Positions 35,575 to 45,314 are shown, counted from the stretch's first letter. The stretch: 64,000 nt of DNA from Clostridia bacterium (GCA_009929735.1 RZZU01000001.1:124001-188000), one strand, 5' to 3'. The notes: generated by a model not told the origin, from the sequence alone. Made by a program: numbers and translations.

Positions 35575-36951
35575 ATGGAAAACTTGAAGGCTGTTATTTT
35601 GGCGGCAGGAGAAGGCACCCGGATGAAATCTAAAAAGCCAAAGGTGCTGCATGAAATTTTGAATAAAACGATGATAGATTATGTAATAGATACCGCAAAA
35701 GGCTGCGGCGCACAGGAGGTTTGCGTCGTTGTGGGGCATAAGGCAGACGAGGTAAAAGCCGCCATTAAAAAAGATGGGGTAAGCTTTGCATTGCAGGCGG
35801 AACAAAAAGGCACAGGACACGCCGTAATGATGGCGGGTGATTTTATTGATGGCGATATGGATATTTTAATTCTTTATGGAGATACGCCGTTGATTCAAGG
35901 AGATACACTGCAAAAGCTGGTTGAAAAGCATCGCCAGGAAAATTTTGGGGCAACGGTTGTTTCCGCCGCTGTTGAAAATCCTGCAGGGTATGGACGCATT
36001 ATTCGTGATGCAGATGGAAAATTTATGAAAATCGTGGAGCATAAGGATGCTTCTGAGGAAGAACGTTGCATAAAAGAGATTAATACGGGAATTTATATTT
36101 TTAAAGGTGCTGATTTGATTGCATCTTTGGCGAAATTGGATAACTGCAATGTGCAGGGGGAATATTACTTACCAGATTGCTTGGAGCTGATATTAAAAGG
36201 CGGCGGCAAAGTTGGTGCCGTGACTGCGGAGGATGAAAAGGAATTTTTCGGCGTCAACTCTCGTGTGCAATTGGCGGAGGCTGCAAACATTATGAAGGCA
36301 CGGATTAACCGCCGTCATATGGAAAACGGTGTGACACTTGAGGATCCGCAAAATACTTACATTGGCGCAGATGTGAAAATCGGGATGGATACGGTGATTT
36401 TGCCGGGGTGTGTGCTGGAAGGAAATACTGAAATTGGTGAGGACTGCAAAATTGGACCAAATTCTCGCTTGACGGATATGCGTATCGGAAATGGTGTGGC
36501 GTTCCAAAGCTCTACAGGTATAGAATCAGAAATTGGGAACAATACAACGGTAGGGCCATTCGCTTATATTCGCCCCAACTGTAAGATTGGCAGCAATGTT
36601 AAAATCGGAGATTTTGTTGAGGTTAAGAATTCAACCGTGGGCAACGGAACAAAAATACCGCATTTGGCTTATATCGGCGATACCGATGCAGGCGAGAAGG
36701 TAAACTTTGGATGTGGCAGCATTATGGTAAATTATGATGGGCAAAAGAAGCACCGCACCGTTGTTGAGGATCATGTTTTTGTAGGGTGCAATGTAAATTT
36801 GGTTGCGCCTGTTACTGTAAAGGCGGGTGCATATATTGCCGCAGGTTCCACAATTACTAGAGATGTTCCCGAGGGCGTGCTTGCCATTGCAAGAGCAAGA
36901 CAACAAGTGATTACAGGCTGGAAAAAGAAGAAAATAGAAAAAGAATCATAA
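35575..36951 (+). CDS. glmU: bifunctional GlcNAc-1-P uridyltransferase / GlcN-1-P acetyltransferase
   Basis: Makes UDP-GlcNAc, the entry metabolite for peptidoglycan. 458 residues: pyrophosphorylase domain with LAAGEGTRMKSKKPKVLHEI, QKGTGHAVMMA and LYGDTPLI; linker; then a left-handed beta-helix acetyltransferase domain with hexapeptide repeats and NYDGQKKHRTVVEDHVFVGCN and AGSTITRDVPEG. GAAAGGAG is 8 bases before the ATG. It is followed by prs, as in Bacillus (gcaD-prs). Confidence 0.97.
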   Translation: MENLKAVILAAGEGTRMKSKKPKVLHEILNKTMIDYVIDTAKGCGAQEVCVVVGHKADEVKAAIKKDGVSFALQAEQKGTGHAVMMAGDFIDGDMDILILYGDTPLIQGDTLQKLVEKHRQENFGATVVSAAVENPAGYGRIIRDADGKFMKIVEHKDASEEERCIKEINTGIYIFKGADLIASLAKLDNCNVQGEYYLPDCLELILKGGGKVGAVTAEDEKEFFGVNSRVQLAEAANIMKARINRRHMENGVTLEDPQNTYIGADVKIGMDTVILPGCVLEGNTEIGEDCKIGPNSRLTDMRIGNGVAFQSSTGIESEIGNNTTVGPFAYIRPNCKIGSNVKIGDFVEVKNSTVGNGTKIPHLAYIGDTDAGEKVNFGCGSIMVNYDGQKKHRTVVEDHVFVGCNVNLVAPVTVKAGAYIAAGSTITRDVPEGVLAIARARQQVITGWKKKKIEKES

Positions 36952-36977
36952 AAATGAAGAAATACGGCGGAATTTAG

Positions 36978-37006
36978 TTGAAATTGGTACCCAATAGGTG
37001 TAACAT
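36978..37006 (+). promoter_or_regulatory. candidate promoter for prs
   Basis: TTGAAA (36978-36983), 17-base spacer, TAACAT (37001-37006), 66 bases before the ATG. Confidence 0.5.
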
Positions 37007-37071
37007 ATAAATGGCGGGCTGCGTTCAGCCACAGACCATAAAATGCAAAAGATTATTAGGGGGATATTGAA

Positions 37072-38031
37072 ATGATTAATTCTAGTGGTGGCAACATCAA
37101 GATTTTTGCGTGCAATTCCAACCGCACTTTGGCAGAGGAAATCGCAAAAAAAATGGGTATGACACTGGGAAATGCAGAAGTTGAAAAATTCAGTGATGGT
37201 GAAATTTCCGTTAAAATCAACGAAACAATTCGTGGTGCGGATGTTTACATTATTCAGTCTACCTCAGAACCTGTAAATGACAATTTAATGGAATTGCTGA
37301 TTATGATTGATGCGATGAAGCGTGCTTCTGCAGCAAGAATTACTGCTGTAATGCCATATTACGGCTATGCAAGACAGGATCGTAAGGCAAGAGCGAGAGA
37401 TCCTATCAGTGCAAAATTAGTAGCAAACATTTTAACATCAGCAGGTGCAAACCGTGTATTGACAATGGATTTGCATTGTGCGCAGATTCAAGGCTTCTTT
37501 GATATCCCTGTAGATAACCTGGTGGGAAGTCCGTTGCTGACAAGCTATTATGTTAATAAATACGGCGACGACTTACAAAATTTTGTTGCTGTTTCCCCCG
37601 ATTTGGGCAGTGTAACAAGAACAAGAAAGTTTGCAGAAAGCTTGAATATTCCTCTTGCAATTATTGATAAACGCAGACCAAAGGCAAATGTCAGCGAAAT
37701 TATGAACATTATTGGTGAGGTTAAGGGTAAAAAAGTCATTTTGGTTGACGATATGATTGATACCGCAGGCACAATTACAAATGCTGCAAATGCGCTGAAG
37801 GAAAGAGGCGCGATTGAGGTGGATGCTTGCTGTACGCACGCCGTATTAAGCGGTCCTGCAATCAAACGCATTCAGGATTCTGCAATTAACGAATTGCTGG
37901 TTCTTGATACCATTAATTTGCCAGAAGAAAAGAAGATGGAAAAGATTGTTGCCATAACGGTAGCGGATCTTTTTGCAAGTGCAATGGCATGTATCCATGA
38001 AGGCAGCTCGATTTCTCAGTTATTTGACTAA
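37072..38031 (+). CDS. prs: ribose-phosphate pyrophosphokinase
   Basis: Makes PRPP from ribose-5-phosphate and ATP. 319 residues, class [37 protein letters not shown], the flexible ATP loop [17 protein letters not shown] and the PRPP loop [17 protein letters not shown] are all canonical. PRPP feeds upp and pyrE in this window. The gene follows glmU with a possible separate promoter, and ends at a strong terminator. Confidence 0.97.
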   Translation: MINSSGGNIKIFACNSNRTLAEEIAKKMGMTLGNAEVEKFSDGEISVKINETIRGADVYIIQSTSEPVNDNLMELLIMIDAMKRASAARITAVMPYYGYARQDRKARARDPISAKLVANILTSAGANRVLTMDLHCAQIQGFFDIPVDNLVGSPLLTSYYVNKYGDDLQNFVAVSPDLGSVTRTRKFAESLNIPLAIIDKRRPKANVSEIMNIIGEVKGKKVILVDDMIDTAGTITNAANALKERGAIEVDACCTHAVLSGPAIKRIQDSAINELLVLDTINLPEEKKMEKIVAITVADLFASAMACIHEGSSISQLFD

Positions 38032-38060
38032 TCTTCGCTGGAAGATACACCATAAGAAAG

Positions 38061-38101
38061 AAAGCTCCTGTTTTTTCTGCTTTGAAGAAACAGGAGCTTT
38101 T
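38061..38101 (+). terminator. intrinsic terminator after prs
   Basis: 17-bp stem with one G-U pair: 38061-38077 (AAAGCTCCTGTTTTTTC) with 38084-38100, loop TGCTTT, then a T run. Confidence 0.85.
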
Positions 38102-38299
38102 GCAATGTTGAAAAATATACAAATGATTTTTTGCAGTTTGCTTGGACTATTTTGCTAGTTTTTATAGTAAATTAGTAATATTAGAAGGAAAATATGCTTT
38201 TCACCAAAAAAGTGACGGGCGAAATGCGTTTTTCTCATTATTTTATGAGAGGAAGTCAGACTTGTATTAGTCAAAACTTACAATTTTATCAAATGTTGG

Positions 38300-38328
38300 T
38301 TGACAAACTAGGATAAATAGATTATATT
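38300..38328 (+). promoter_or_regulatory. strong sigma-A promoter for the D-lactate dehydrogenase gene
   Basis: TTGACA (38300-38305), 17-base spacer, TATATT (38323-38328). The near-consensus elements fit the highly biased codon use of the gene. Confidence 0.75.
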
Positions 38329-38344
38329 GTTAAAAGTAAAACAA
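38327..38344 (+). promoter_or_regulatory. Rex-like operator overlapping the transcription start region
   Basis: TTGTTAAAAGTAAAACAA; the Rex consensus is TTGTTAA-N4-TTAACAA and 12 of 14 fixed positions agree. It directly overlaps the 3' end of the -10 box, where a bound repressor would block transcription. Rex senses NADH/NAD+ and controls fermentation genes in Firmicutes. Confidence 0.4.
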
Positions 38345-38435
38345 ACATGATGGGTTCTCTGTTTTTGACGAGAAAACGCTGTTTGTTTCCCAACTAATTT
38401 TACCATTATTACATAATTTTAGGAGGAGTTTTGAT

Positions 38436-39416
38436 ATGAAAATCGCTTTTTTTGACACCAAGTCTTACTGGAAAGACTCTTTTAGCCCTGTGGCTGAAAA
38501 ATATGGCTATGAAGTTACTTTCTTCAACGAAAGACTGACAGCTGCAACTGCTCATTTGGCAGCAGGTCATGATGCTACTTGTTCCTTCGTAAATGACGAA
38601 GTTCCTGCAGAAGCTATTCGTGAATTGAAGGATTTGGGTATTAAGGTTTTATTACTGCGTTGTGCTGGTTTTGACAGTGTTGATTTGGCAGTTGCAAAGG
38701 AATGCGGTTTGCCTGTACTCAGAGTACCCGCATACTCTCCTGAATCTGTTGCTGAACAAGGCGCAGCTTTGTTAATGGCTGTAAACAGAAAATCTCACTT
38801 GGCTTATGAAAGATCCACAAAATTCAACTTTGACATTGCTGGCTTGGACGGTGTTGCTTTGGTTGGCAGAACAGCTGGTGTTATTGGTACCGGCAAAATC
38901 GGTCAGTGCATGATTAATATTTTAAAAGGCTTCGGCATGAAGATTGTTGCTTATGATGCATTCCCTAACCCTAACCTTGGTTTGGAATATGTTACATTGG
39001 ATGAGCTTTATGCTCGTGCAGACGTTATTTCTCTTCACTGCCCTCTGATGCCTGCAACACGCCATATGATTAATGCAGAAGCAATCGCTAAAATGAAAGA
39101 CGGCGTTCTTTTGGTAAACGTTGCACGTGGTGGTTTGGTTGATTCCGAAGCTTTGGCTGATGCAGTAGAAGCTGGTAAATTCCGTGGCGTTGGTATGGAC
39201 GTTTGCGAAGTTGAGCATGAATATTTCTTTGAAGACAGAACCAATAAAGCAGAAAAAGATCCTACATTGTCCAGATTGCTGGCTAGCGAAAAGGTTGTTC
39301 TTTCCGGTCACTTGGCATTCTTGACAGAGGAAGCTTTGACTTCTATGGCAGAAGTAACTTGCGGCAATGCTAAGGCTTTCTTGGCAGGCGCAGAATTGGT
39401 TAACGAAGTAAAGTAA
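38436..39416 (+). CDS. ldhA: D-lactate dehydrogenase / D-2-hydroxyacid dehydrogenase
   Basis: 326-residue NAD-dependent reductase of the D-LDH branch (fermentative LdhA, with hydroxyisocaproate and phenyllactate dehydrogenase relatives). Rossmann motif GVIGTGKIGQ; catalytic triad by position Arg231 (VARGGLVD), Glu260 and His292 (SGHLAFLTEEAL), with the 29- and 61-residue spacings of known D-LDHs. N-terminal FDTKSYWKDSF... is typical. Codon use is strikingly uniform (GCT, GTT, TTG, GAA), and the promoter and AGGAGGAG site are strong, so it is likely among the most expressed genes here. Lactate is the most likely product; other 2-oxo acids cannot be excluded from sequence. Confidence 0.85.
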   Translation: MKIAFFDTKSYWKDSFSPVAEKYGYEVTFFNERLTAATAHLAAGHDATCSFVNDEVPAEAIRELKDLGIKVLLLRCAGFDSVDLAVAKECGLPVLRVPAYSPESVAEQGAALLMAVNRKSHLAYERSTKFNFDIAGLDGVALVGRTAGVIGTGKIGQCMINILKGFGMKIVAYDAFPNPNLGLEYVTLDELYARADVISLHCPLMPATRHMINAEAIAKMKDGVLLVNVARGGLVDSEALADAVEAGKFRGVGMDVCEVEHEYFFEDRTNKAEKDPTLSRLLASEKVVLSGHLAFLTEEALTSMAEVTCGNAKAFLAGAELVNEVK

Positions 39417-39433
39417 TTAAACATTTTGATTTT

Positions 39434-39463
39434 AAAGCGGGCGCAGATGTGTCCGCTTTTTTG
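39434..39463 (+). terminator. intrinsic terminator after ldhA
   Basis: Stem AAAGCGGGC (39434-39442) with GTCCGCTTT (39451-39459), one G-U pair, then TTTT. Confidence 0.7.
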
Positions 39464-39586
39464 ATACAAAAAAAGAAGCAAAGGCAGTGATATGCAAAGG
39501 CAAAAGGATTGGAAATTGTGTTTCATAGGCCAAGATTCTTTTCAAAAGGCAGAGAGTGATGCAGTTTACTTTTTCAGGAAAAGGAT

Positions 39587-39615
39587 TGTTTTTGCGAATA
39601 TGACTATGGTATAAT
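39587..39615 (+). promoter_or_regulatory. promoter for pth-mfd
   Basis: TTGTTT (39587-39592), 17-base spacer, TATAAT (39610-39615) preceded by an extended TGG. Confidence 0.6.
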
Positions 39616-39728
39616 GAGAAAATATTCTAAAAAGTATAATGTTTTTATATTTATTTATGCAAAAAGTTGATATTGATGTTTTTAGATGATTTTTTTTGCA
39701 ATAATAAATATAAGAAAAGATGATTTAC

Positions 39729-39757
39729 AGCTCTAATTCTAAAAAATTAGGGCTTTT
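39729..39757 (+). terminator. terminator-like hairpin in the pth leader
   Basis: 10-bp stem AGCTCTAATT (39729-39738) with AATTAGGGCT (39745-39754), one G-U, followed by TTT. It lies downstream of the pth promoter and 50 bases before the gene, consistent with attenuation. Confidence 0.5.
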
Positions 39758-39807
39758 ATCTGTGTCTAGGCGCATGGTGTAAAAAGATTTGGCTGCGGGA
39801 GGAAAAA

Positions 39808-40497
39808 ATGGGACTTTTTGATAAAATGAAAAATAACGAAAAAGGGCAGGATTTTTTTGTGATTGCCGGATTGGGTAATCCCGGGCCTAAATACGAAGGA
39901 TCAAAGCATAATATTGGTTTTGATGTATTAGATCGTCTTGCAAAGAAATATAATATAAAGATTGATAAGTTTAAACATAAAGCGTTAATAGGCGACGGGA
40001 TGATCCAAGGCAAAAGAGTTCTTCTGGTGAAGCCGCAAACCTTTATGAACTTGAGCGGAGAAAGCATTCGGGAAATTGTGAATTTTTACAAGATTGCGCA
40101 GGATCATTTTGTTGTAATATATGATGATACAAGCTTGCCTGTCAGTGGCGTGCGTATTCGGGAAAAAGGCAGCCACGGTGGGCATAATGGGATTCGTAAT
40201 ATCATTGCACAAATGGGCACCGACGAGTTTTGGCGTATTAAAGTGGGTATCGGCGAAAAACCAAACGGATGGGATTTGGCGGATTATGTTTTGGCAAGGT
40301 TTGATAAGGATGATTTGCCAATGATAGAGCAGGGGGCGGATAAGGCCATGCAAGCGGCAGAGCTGATTTTGTCCCATGGGATTATGGATGCGATGAATCG
40401 GATCAATCAAAAGCCGAAAGCACCCCAAAAAGTAAGCATTCAAAAAACGGCTGAGGCTAAGCAAGAAAAGGAGCCTCAAGGCGAGGTGGAAAAATGA
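39808..40497 (+). CDS. pth: peptidyl-tRNA hydrolase
   Basis: Recycles peptidyl-tRNA dropped from ribosomes. 229 residues, longer than the usual ~190 because of a ~17-residue N-terminal extension before FFVIAGLGNPGPKYEGSKHNIGF and a ~35-residue Lys/Glu-rich tail after the core. Catalytic His is in the KHNIGFD motif; VKPQTFMNLSGES, YDDTSLPVSGVRIREKGSHGGHNGIRNI complete the site. Its last 4 bases overlap mfd (ATGA), the classic pth-mfd pair. Confidence 0.95.
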   Translation: MGLFDKMKNNEKGQDFFVIAGLGNPGPKYEGSKHNIGFDVLDRLAKKYNIKIDKFKHKALIGDGMIQGKRVLLVKPQTFMNLSGESIREIVNFYKIAQDHFVVIYDDTSLPVSGVRIREKGSHGGHNGIRNIIAQMGTDEFWRIKVGIGEKPNGWDLADYVLARFDKDDLPMIEQGADKAMQAAELILSHGIMDAMNRINQKPKAPQKVSIQKTAEAKQEKEPQGEVEK

Positions 40498-43400
40498 AAG
40501 CACTGACTGAGCCTTTGTTGGAGCTGGAAGGCTATCAAAATGTACTGGAAGCGATAGACAAAAATCATACCCCTGTGTTTGCATCAGGGGTCATTGACGT
40601 GGAAAAATCGCATTTGCTTTATGCAATCAAAGAACATTCTCAAAAACCGCTGTTGATTTTAACCTACAGCGAATTGCGGGCAAGGCAGCTGTTGGAGGAC
40701 ATTTCGTTTTTTTACAAAAATCCGATTTATTATCCTGCAAAGGATATTTTGTTTTACAGTGCTGATGTCCATAGTATGGAGATGAACAGGCAGAGGTTTG
40801 CCGTATTGGAAAGACTGCTGTCAGGGGAGCGACCGATTATCGTAGCTTCTGCAGAGGCACTTTTAGACAGGTATCCCCAAAAAGAGAGCTTTTCAAAATT
40901 TATTTTGACCTTGAAGGTTGGGGATATTGTTGATATTAATAAACTGACAAAGCAATTGATTTGCTTGGGGTATGAGCGTGCGGAGCTGGTGGAGAGTGCA
41001 GGTCAGTTTGCTTTGCGTGGAGGAATTCTTGATATTTTTTCCTTAACCGCTGAGGATGCGGTGAGAATAGAGCTATGGGATGATGAAATAGACTCCATTC
41101 GTTCCATAGATGCTACAAGCCAGCGTTCTGTTGAAAAGCTGGAGGAGGCCCATATTTTCCCTATGCGGGAGTTGGTTTATGAGGAAGGCATGGCGGAGCA
41201 GGCGGCGAATAAAATCAGCAAAGAATTTGCAAAATCTCTGCAAAATATGACGAAAAAAGGTTTGGTGGAGGAAGCGGAACGGTTAAAGGAAAACATCGGT
41301 GAGGATGCGGAGCGTTTGCGGCTTGAAAAAAACCTTTCCAATGTTGGGTCATATATCCCCTACTTTTATGAGGATACCGTCAGTCTGTTGGACTATATCC
41401 CTGCTGATACTTTGCTTTGCTTTGATGAGCCTGAGCGTATTCGGGAGCATATGGCGGCAGTTATGACGGAATATGGGGAGAGCGTGAAGGGGCGTATTGC
41501 ACAAGGCTATTTATTGCCCGGACAGGCAAAGCTATTGTTTGATTTTACGGACATTTTACGGCAGGCAGACAAATTCGGGCAGATTTTACTGGCGGGCTTA
41601 AGTCAAAAAACCGCAGAGTTTGCGCCGAAGGTAAAGGTGAATTTTGCTGTGCGTTCCACGCCTTCTTTCAGCAAAAGGGTTGACTTGTTTTGCGAAGAAT
41701 TGCAGTATTTGAAGAAAAATGAGTATCGAACCTTAATTTTAGGCGGAACCGGCTCAAGAGCACAGCGTATGGCAAAGGAGCTTTCGGATATGGGCATCCC
41801 TGCGGTTTATATGGAAAATCTGGATTCGCCTATGCCAAAAGGTGTGGTTTGGGTTGCAAAGGGCAGCTTATCTAAGGGGTTTAGCTATGACTATATTAAT
41901 CTTGCGGTTTTTTCTGACAGTGAGCTATTTGGCGGTGGTGAGAAAAAACAAAAGAAGAAGAAGAGAAAGAATGGCGCCGCCATTGAAAGCTTTACGGATT
42001 TAAAGGTTGGGGATTTTGTGGTACATGATAACCACGGAATCGGCGTCTTTGGTGGTTTGGAAAAAATCTCGGTTGAGGGAATTCAGAAGGATTACATGAA
42101 GATTTCTTACCGTGATGGCGGAAATCTTTTTGTACCCGTCAATCAAATGGATCTTGTTCAAAAGTATATCGGCAGCGGCGGTACAGCACCCAGACTAAAC
42201 AAGCTGGGCGGTCAAGACTGGGCAAAGGCAAAGGCAAAAACTCGTGCCGCCATTAAAATATTGGCGGAGGATTTGGTTGCCCTGTATGCAAAGCGGGCGG
42301 CGGCAAAGGGGTATCCTTATAATCCGGATACAGTTTGGCAAAGGGAGTTCGAAGAAGCCTTTCCTTATGAGGAAACGGAGGATCAGCTGAATGCCATTGA
42401 AGATGTCAAGCAGGACATGGAGAGCGGCAAGGTGATGGATCGTTTGATTTGCGGAGATGTTGGCTATGGCAAAACAGAGGTTGCCATTCGTGCTGCATTT
42501 AAAGCTGTGCAGGATGGGAAGCAGGTGGCGTTTCTTGTGCCAACAACCATTTTAGCGCAACAGCATTACAATACCCTGATACAGCGTATGTCGGGCTATC
42601 CTGTAACAATAGAATTGCTTTCCCGTTTTAGAACGCCAAAGCAGCAAAAGGAAAGTTTGAAAAATATGGAAAGAGGGTATGCTGATATTGTCATCGGAAC
42701 CCACCGTATTTTATCCAAGGATGTGGTGTTTAAGGATTTGGGATTGATTATTGTGGATGAGGAACAGAGATTTGGTGTTTCTCACAAAGAAAAGCTAAAG
42801 CGTCTGCGGGAAAATGTGGACGTATTAACGTTATCGGCAACGCCCATTCCCCGTACCTTGCATATGAGCCTTTCGGGGATAAGAAATATGAGTCTGCTGG
42901 AGGAGCCACCGTTGGAAAGGCATCCCATTCAAACCTATGTTATGGAGAATAATCTGGAATTTGTGCGGGAGGCAATTCATCGTGAGGTGGCAAGGGGCGG
43001 TCAGGTTTATTATTTATATAACCGTGTGGAGTCCATCAGTGAAGAGGCGTTTCGCCTTCAGAAAATGATACCCGAGGCGAATATTGCCTTTGCGCACGGG
43101 CAAATGTCTGAGCGTGAGCTGGAAAGCATTATGGAGGACTTTATTAGCGGAGAAACAGACGTTTTGGTGTGTACGACAATTATAGAAACGGGCATGGATA
43201 TTTCTAACGCCAATACGATTATCATTCAGGATGCTGACCGAATGGGATTGGCACAGCTCTATCAGCTCAGAGGACGAGTGGGGCGCAGCAACCGCATTGC
43301 GTATGCCTATTTGCTGTATCGGCGGGATAAAATGCTTCGTGAGGTGGCAGAAAAGCGTTTGCAGACCATTCGTGAGTTTACAGAGTTTGGCTCAGGGTTT

Positions 43401-44000
43401 AAAATTGCAATGAGGGATTTGGAAATTCGTGGTGCAGGAAACCTTTTAGGCGCAGAGCAGCATGGGCATATGGAATCGGTAGGGTATGATATGTACTGCC
43501 GTTTATTGGAGGAGGAAGTGCAGCAGCTCAAAGGAGAGGCACCGAAAGAGGCAGTTTTTGAAACAACCGTAGATTTGAACATCAGCGCATTTATCCCGGA
43601 TTTTTACATCAAAAATCAGGAGCAACGCATGGAATTATATAAGAAGATTGCCAACGTTCGCAGGCAGGAGGAATATTTTGATATTCAAGAAGAAATGGAA
43701 GACCGCTATGGTGATTTGCCTAAAAGCGTACAGACACTATTGGAAATTGTGCTGTTGAAAGGTGAAGCGAGAAATTTGGGCATTTCCTCTATCGTGCAAA
43801 AACGTGGAAATATTTTGCTTGAATTTGGGGCTGATTCAAAGACAGATCCTACGAAGCTGATGAAAATCATTGCTGAAGGACGGGGGAAATATTTATTTAC
43901 CGCTGGGGCAAACCCCTATTTAACGGTGAAGTTGTCCGAAGAAAAGGGAAATAAGGTTTTAGAAGAAATTAAATTCTTATTAAACGAAATGAAAGGATAG
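40494..44000 (+). CDS. mfd: transcription-repair coupling factor
   Basis: 1,168-residue superfamily 2 translocase that removes stalled RNA polymerase and recruits UvrAB. N-terminal UvrB-like modules, then the RNA polymerase-interacting domain (KVGDFVVHDNHGIGVFGGLEKI), translocase motifs GDVGYGKT (Walker A, residues 654-661), DEEQRFGVSHKEKLK, TLSATPIPRTLHMSLSGIR, the TRG motif region and a C-terminal TRCF domain. A Lys-rich insert (EKKQKKKKRKNG) sits just before the RID. Full length, no frameshift. It starts at ATG 40494, overlapping pth. Confidence 0.97.
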   Translation: MKALTEPLLELEGYQNVLEAIDKNHTPVFASGVIDVEKSHLLYAIKEHSQKPLLILTYSELRARQLLEDISFFYKNPIYYPAKDILFYSADVHSMEMNRQRFAVLERLLSGERPIIVASAEALLDRYPQKESFSKFILTLKVGDIVDINKLTKQLICLGYERAELVESAGQFALRGGILDIFSLTAEDAVRIELWDDEIDSIRSIDATSQRSVEKLEEAHIFPMRELVYEEGMAEQAANKISKEFAKSLQNMTKKGLVEEAERLKENIGEDAERLRLEKNLSNVGSYIPYFYEDTVSLLDYIPADTLLCFDEPERIREHMAAVMTEYGESVKGRIAQGYLLPGQAKLLFDFTDILRQADKFGQILLAGLSQKTAEFAPKVKVNFAVRSTPSFSKRVDLFCEELQYLKKNEYRTLILGGTGSRAQRMAKELSDMGIPAVYMENLDSPMPKGVVWVAKGSLSKGFSYDYINLAVFSDSELFGGGEKKQKKKKRKNGAAIESFTDLKVGDFVVHDNHGIGVFGGLEKISVEGIQKDYMKISYRDGGNLFVPVNQMDLVQKYIGSGGTAPRLNKLGGQDWAKAKAKTRAAIKILAEDLVALYAKRAAAKGYPYNPDTVWQREFEEAFPYEETEDQLNAIEDVKQDMESGKVMDRLICGDVGYGKTEVAIRAAFKAVQDGKQVAFLVPTTILAQQHYNTLIQRMSGYPVTIELLSRFRTPKQQKESLKNMERGYADIVIGTHRILSKDVVFKDLGLIIVDEEQRFGVSHKEKLKRLRENVDVLTLSATPIPRTLHMSLSGIRNMSLLEEPPLERHPIQTYVMENNLEFVREAIHREVARGGQVYYLYNRVESISEEAFRLQKMIPEANIAFAHGQMSERELESIMEDFISGETDVLVCTTIIETGMDISNANTIIIQDADRMGLAQLYQLRGRVGRSNRIAYAYLLYRRDKMLREVAEKRLQTIREFTEFGSGFKIAMRDLEIRGAGNLLGAEQHGHMESVGYDMYCRLLEEEVQQLKGEAPKEAVFETTVDLNISAFIPDFYIKNQEQRMELYKKIANVRRQEEYFDIQEEMEDRYGDLPKSVQTLLEIVLLKGEARNLGISSIVQKRGNILLEFGADSKTDPTKLMKIIAEGRGKYLFTAGANPYLTVKLSEEKGNKVLEEIKFLLNEMKG

Positions 44001-44209
44001 TCATTTGCAGAAAAAATGTGTATAATACAAGCATTAGATATTTTTTGAAAGCTTCAGGACTGCATCCTTTTGTAAGGAATACATTTTTAACAAAAGCAGG
44101 TTATTGTTTTGCAAAGGTTGGCATTTTGCCGAAAGAAATAGCTAGATACAAAATAAAGAGAAACCTAATAAAAATCTAATCAAACAAGCGAAAAGAAAGA
44201 GGGATAAAA

Positions 44210-45196
44210 ATGAAGAAAAAAGGACTTCTTTGCCTGCTGACTGCCGGCATGATGACTCTTAGTGCTTGCGGCACCAGCACGGGTGACACGGCCAGCAGCA
44301 ATTTTAAGGACGAAGTTGTCATGAAAATTGATGGCGAAGAGATCATGAAATCAGAGTACATGGTATATTTGTACACAACGACAAAAAACTTTACCACAGT
44401 TGGTGGCGATGATATTTGGACAATGGATTTTGACGGACAAACTGCTGATGAGTTGGTGGCGGAACGTACACTGAACACACTGCAAAGCGTGAAAGCCGCA
44501 ATCAAATATGCCGCAGAGAACAAGATGACTTTGACGGAGGAACAAAAGGAAGAGGCTGCGACAACATCGGAGCAGTTTGTTTCCAGTGTGCCTGCTGAAG
44601 ATATTGCAAAAATGGGGATTGATGCTGCAAAGCTTACGCCGTTTATGGAAGGTTCTTATATGTACTCTCTTGTATACCAAGCCTTAGCAGCCGAGTGTGA
44701 GGTTGATGAAACAGAAAAGGCAAAATACTATGAAGAAAACAAAGCCCAGATGAAGGACGATTATACTACGCTGGATATAGACACCATTGTTTTGGATAAT
44801 TTGGACAAAGCGAATGAGGTAGTTCAAAAGGCGAAAAGCGGCGAGGATTTCCAGAGCCTGTTTGCAGAATACGATATTGATGATGCTGCAAAGGAAGAGG
44901 GAAAGGGCGGCGCAATGTCTTTATACAAGGCACAGTTTGTATCCTCTTTTGGCTTGGAAGAAATCCCCGAAGTTGGTCAAATTTTGGAGCCGATTGAGAT
45001 GGATGGGGTATACTTTGTTGTGAAGGTAAATAAGATTACCTTGCCTGAGGACAGTGAAGTTAAGACAATGACAGAAACTGCTTTTGCAAATCAGAAACAG
45101 GCCGAATACAGCGATGCCAGATTTGCAGAAATGATTGCGGCACAAAAGGTTGAGTATGTGGATGAGGTATACAAAAACCTTGAAAAATTTCATTAA
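44210..45196 (+). CDS. PrsA/SurA-like extracellular peptidyl-prolyl isomerase lipoprotein
   Basis: 328 residues. Lipoprotein signal: MKKKGLLCLLTAGMMTLSAC, with the lipobox LSAC and lipidated Cys20. A helical SurA_N-like region follows, then a parvulin-type domain around residues 190-290 (KAKYYEENKAQMKDDYTTLDIDTIVLD... EEIPEVGQILEPIEMDGVYFVVKVNKI). This is the shape of PrsA foldases that help secreted proteins fold on the outer membrane face. Position next to mfd is typical in Clostridia. AAGAGGGA lies about 10 bases before the ATG. Confidence 0.85.
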   Translation: MKKKGLLCLLTAGMMTLSACGTSTGDTASSNFKDEVVMKIDGEEIMKSEYMVYLYTTTKNFTTVGGDDIWTMDFDGQTADELVAERTLNTLQSVKAAIKYAAENKMTLTEEQKEEAATTSEQFVSSVPAEDIAKMGIDAAKLTPFMEGSYMYSLVYQALAAECEVDETEKAKYYEENKAQMKDDYTTLDIDTIVLDNLDKANEVVQKAKSGEDFQSLFAEYDIDDAAKEEGKGGAMSLYKAQFVSSFGLEEIPEVGQILEPIEMDGVYFVVKVNKITLPEDSEVKTMTETAFANQKQAEYSDARFAEMIAAQKVEYVDEVYKNLEKFH

Positions 45197-45205
45197 GTAA
45201 TTTTC

Positions 45206-45252
45206 AAGAGGAGTTCCATTATCATAAAATGATTTTGGAGTTCCTCTTTTTC
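45206..45252 (+). terminator. terminator after the PrsA-like gene
   Basis: Outer stem AAGAGGA (45206-45212) with TCCTCTT (45242-45248); an inner helix CCA..ATCAT with ATGAT..TGG; T run follows. Confidence 0.65.
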
Positions 45253-45314
45253 TTTGTTGAAAAATAAATTGGCATAGAGTATCATGGAAGAAGAAGGATT
45301 GGAAGGGAGGCAGG

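Larger units (their letters stand above)
38102..38435. other. gap holding the lactate dehydrogenase promoter region
   Basis: After the prs terminator come about 200 AT-rich bases without a gene, containing a small CTCAT/ATGAG hairpin (near 38233-38249), then the promoter at 38300-38328, the Rex-like site at 38327-38344 and a leader of about 100 bases that ends in AGGAGGAG (38421-38428). Confidence 0.45.
39464..39807. other. gap between ldhA and pth
   Basis: AT-rich, no gene supported. It contains the pth promoter at 39587-39615 and a terminator-like hairpin at 39729-39757 that lies between that promoter and the pth start, so the leader may be attenuated. Confidence 0.45.
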
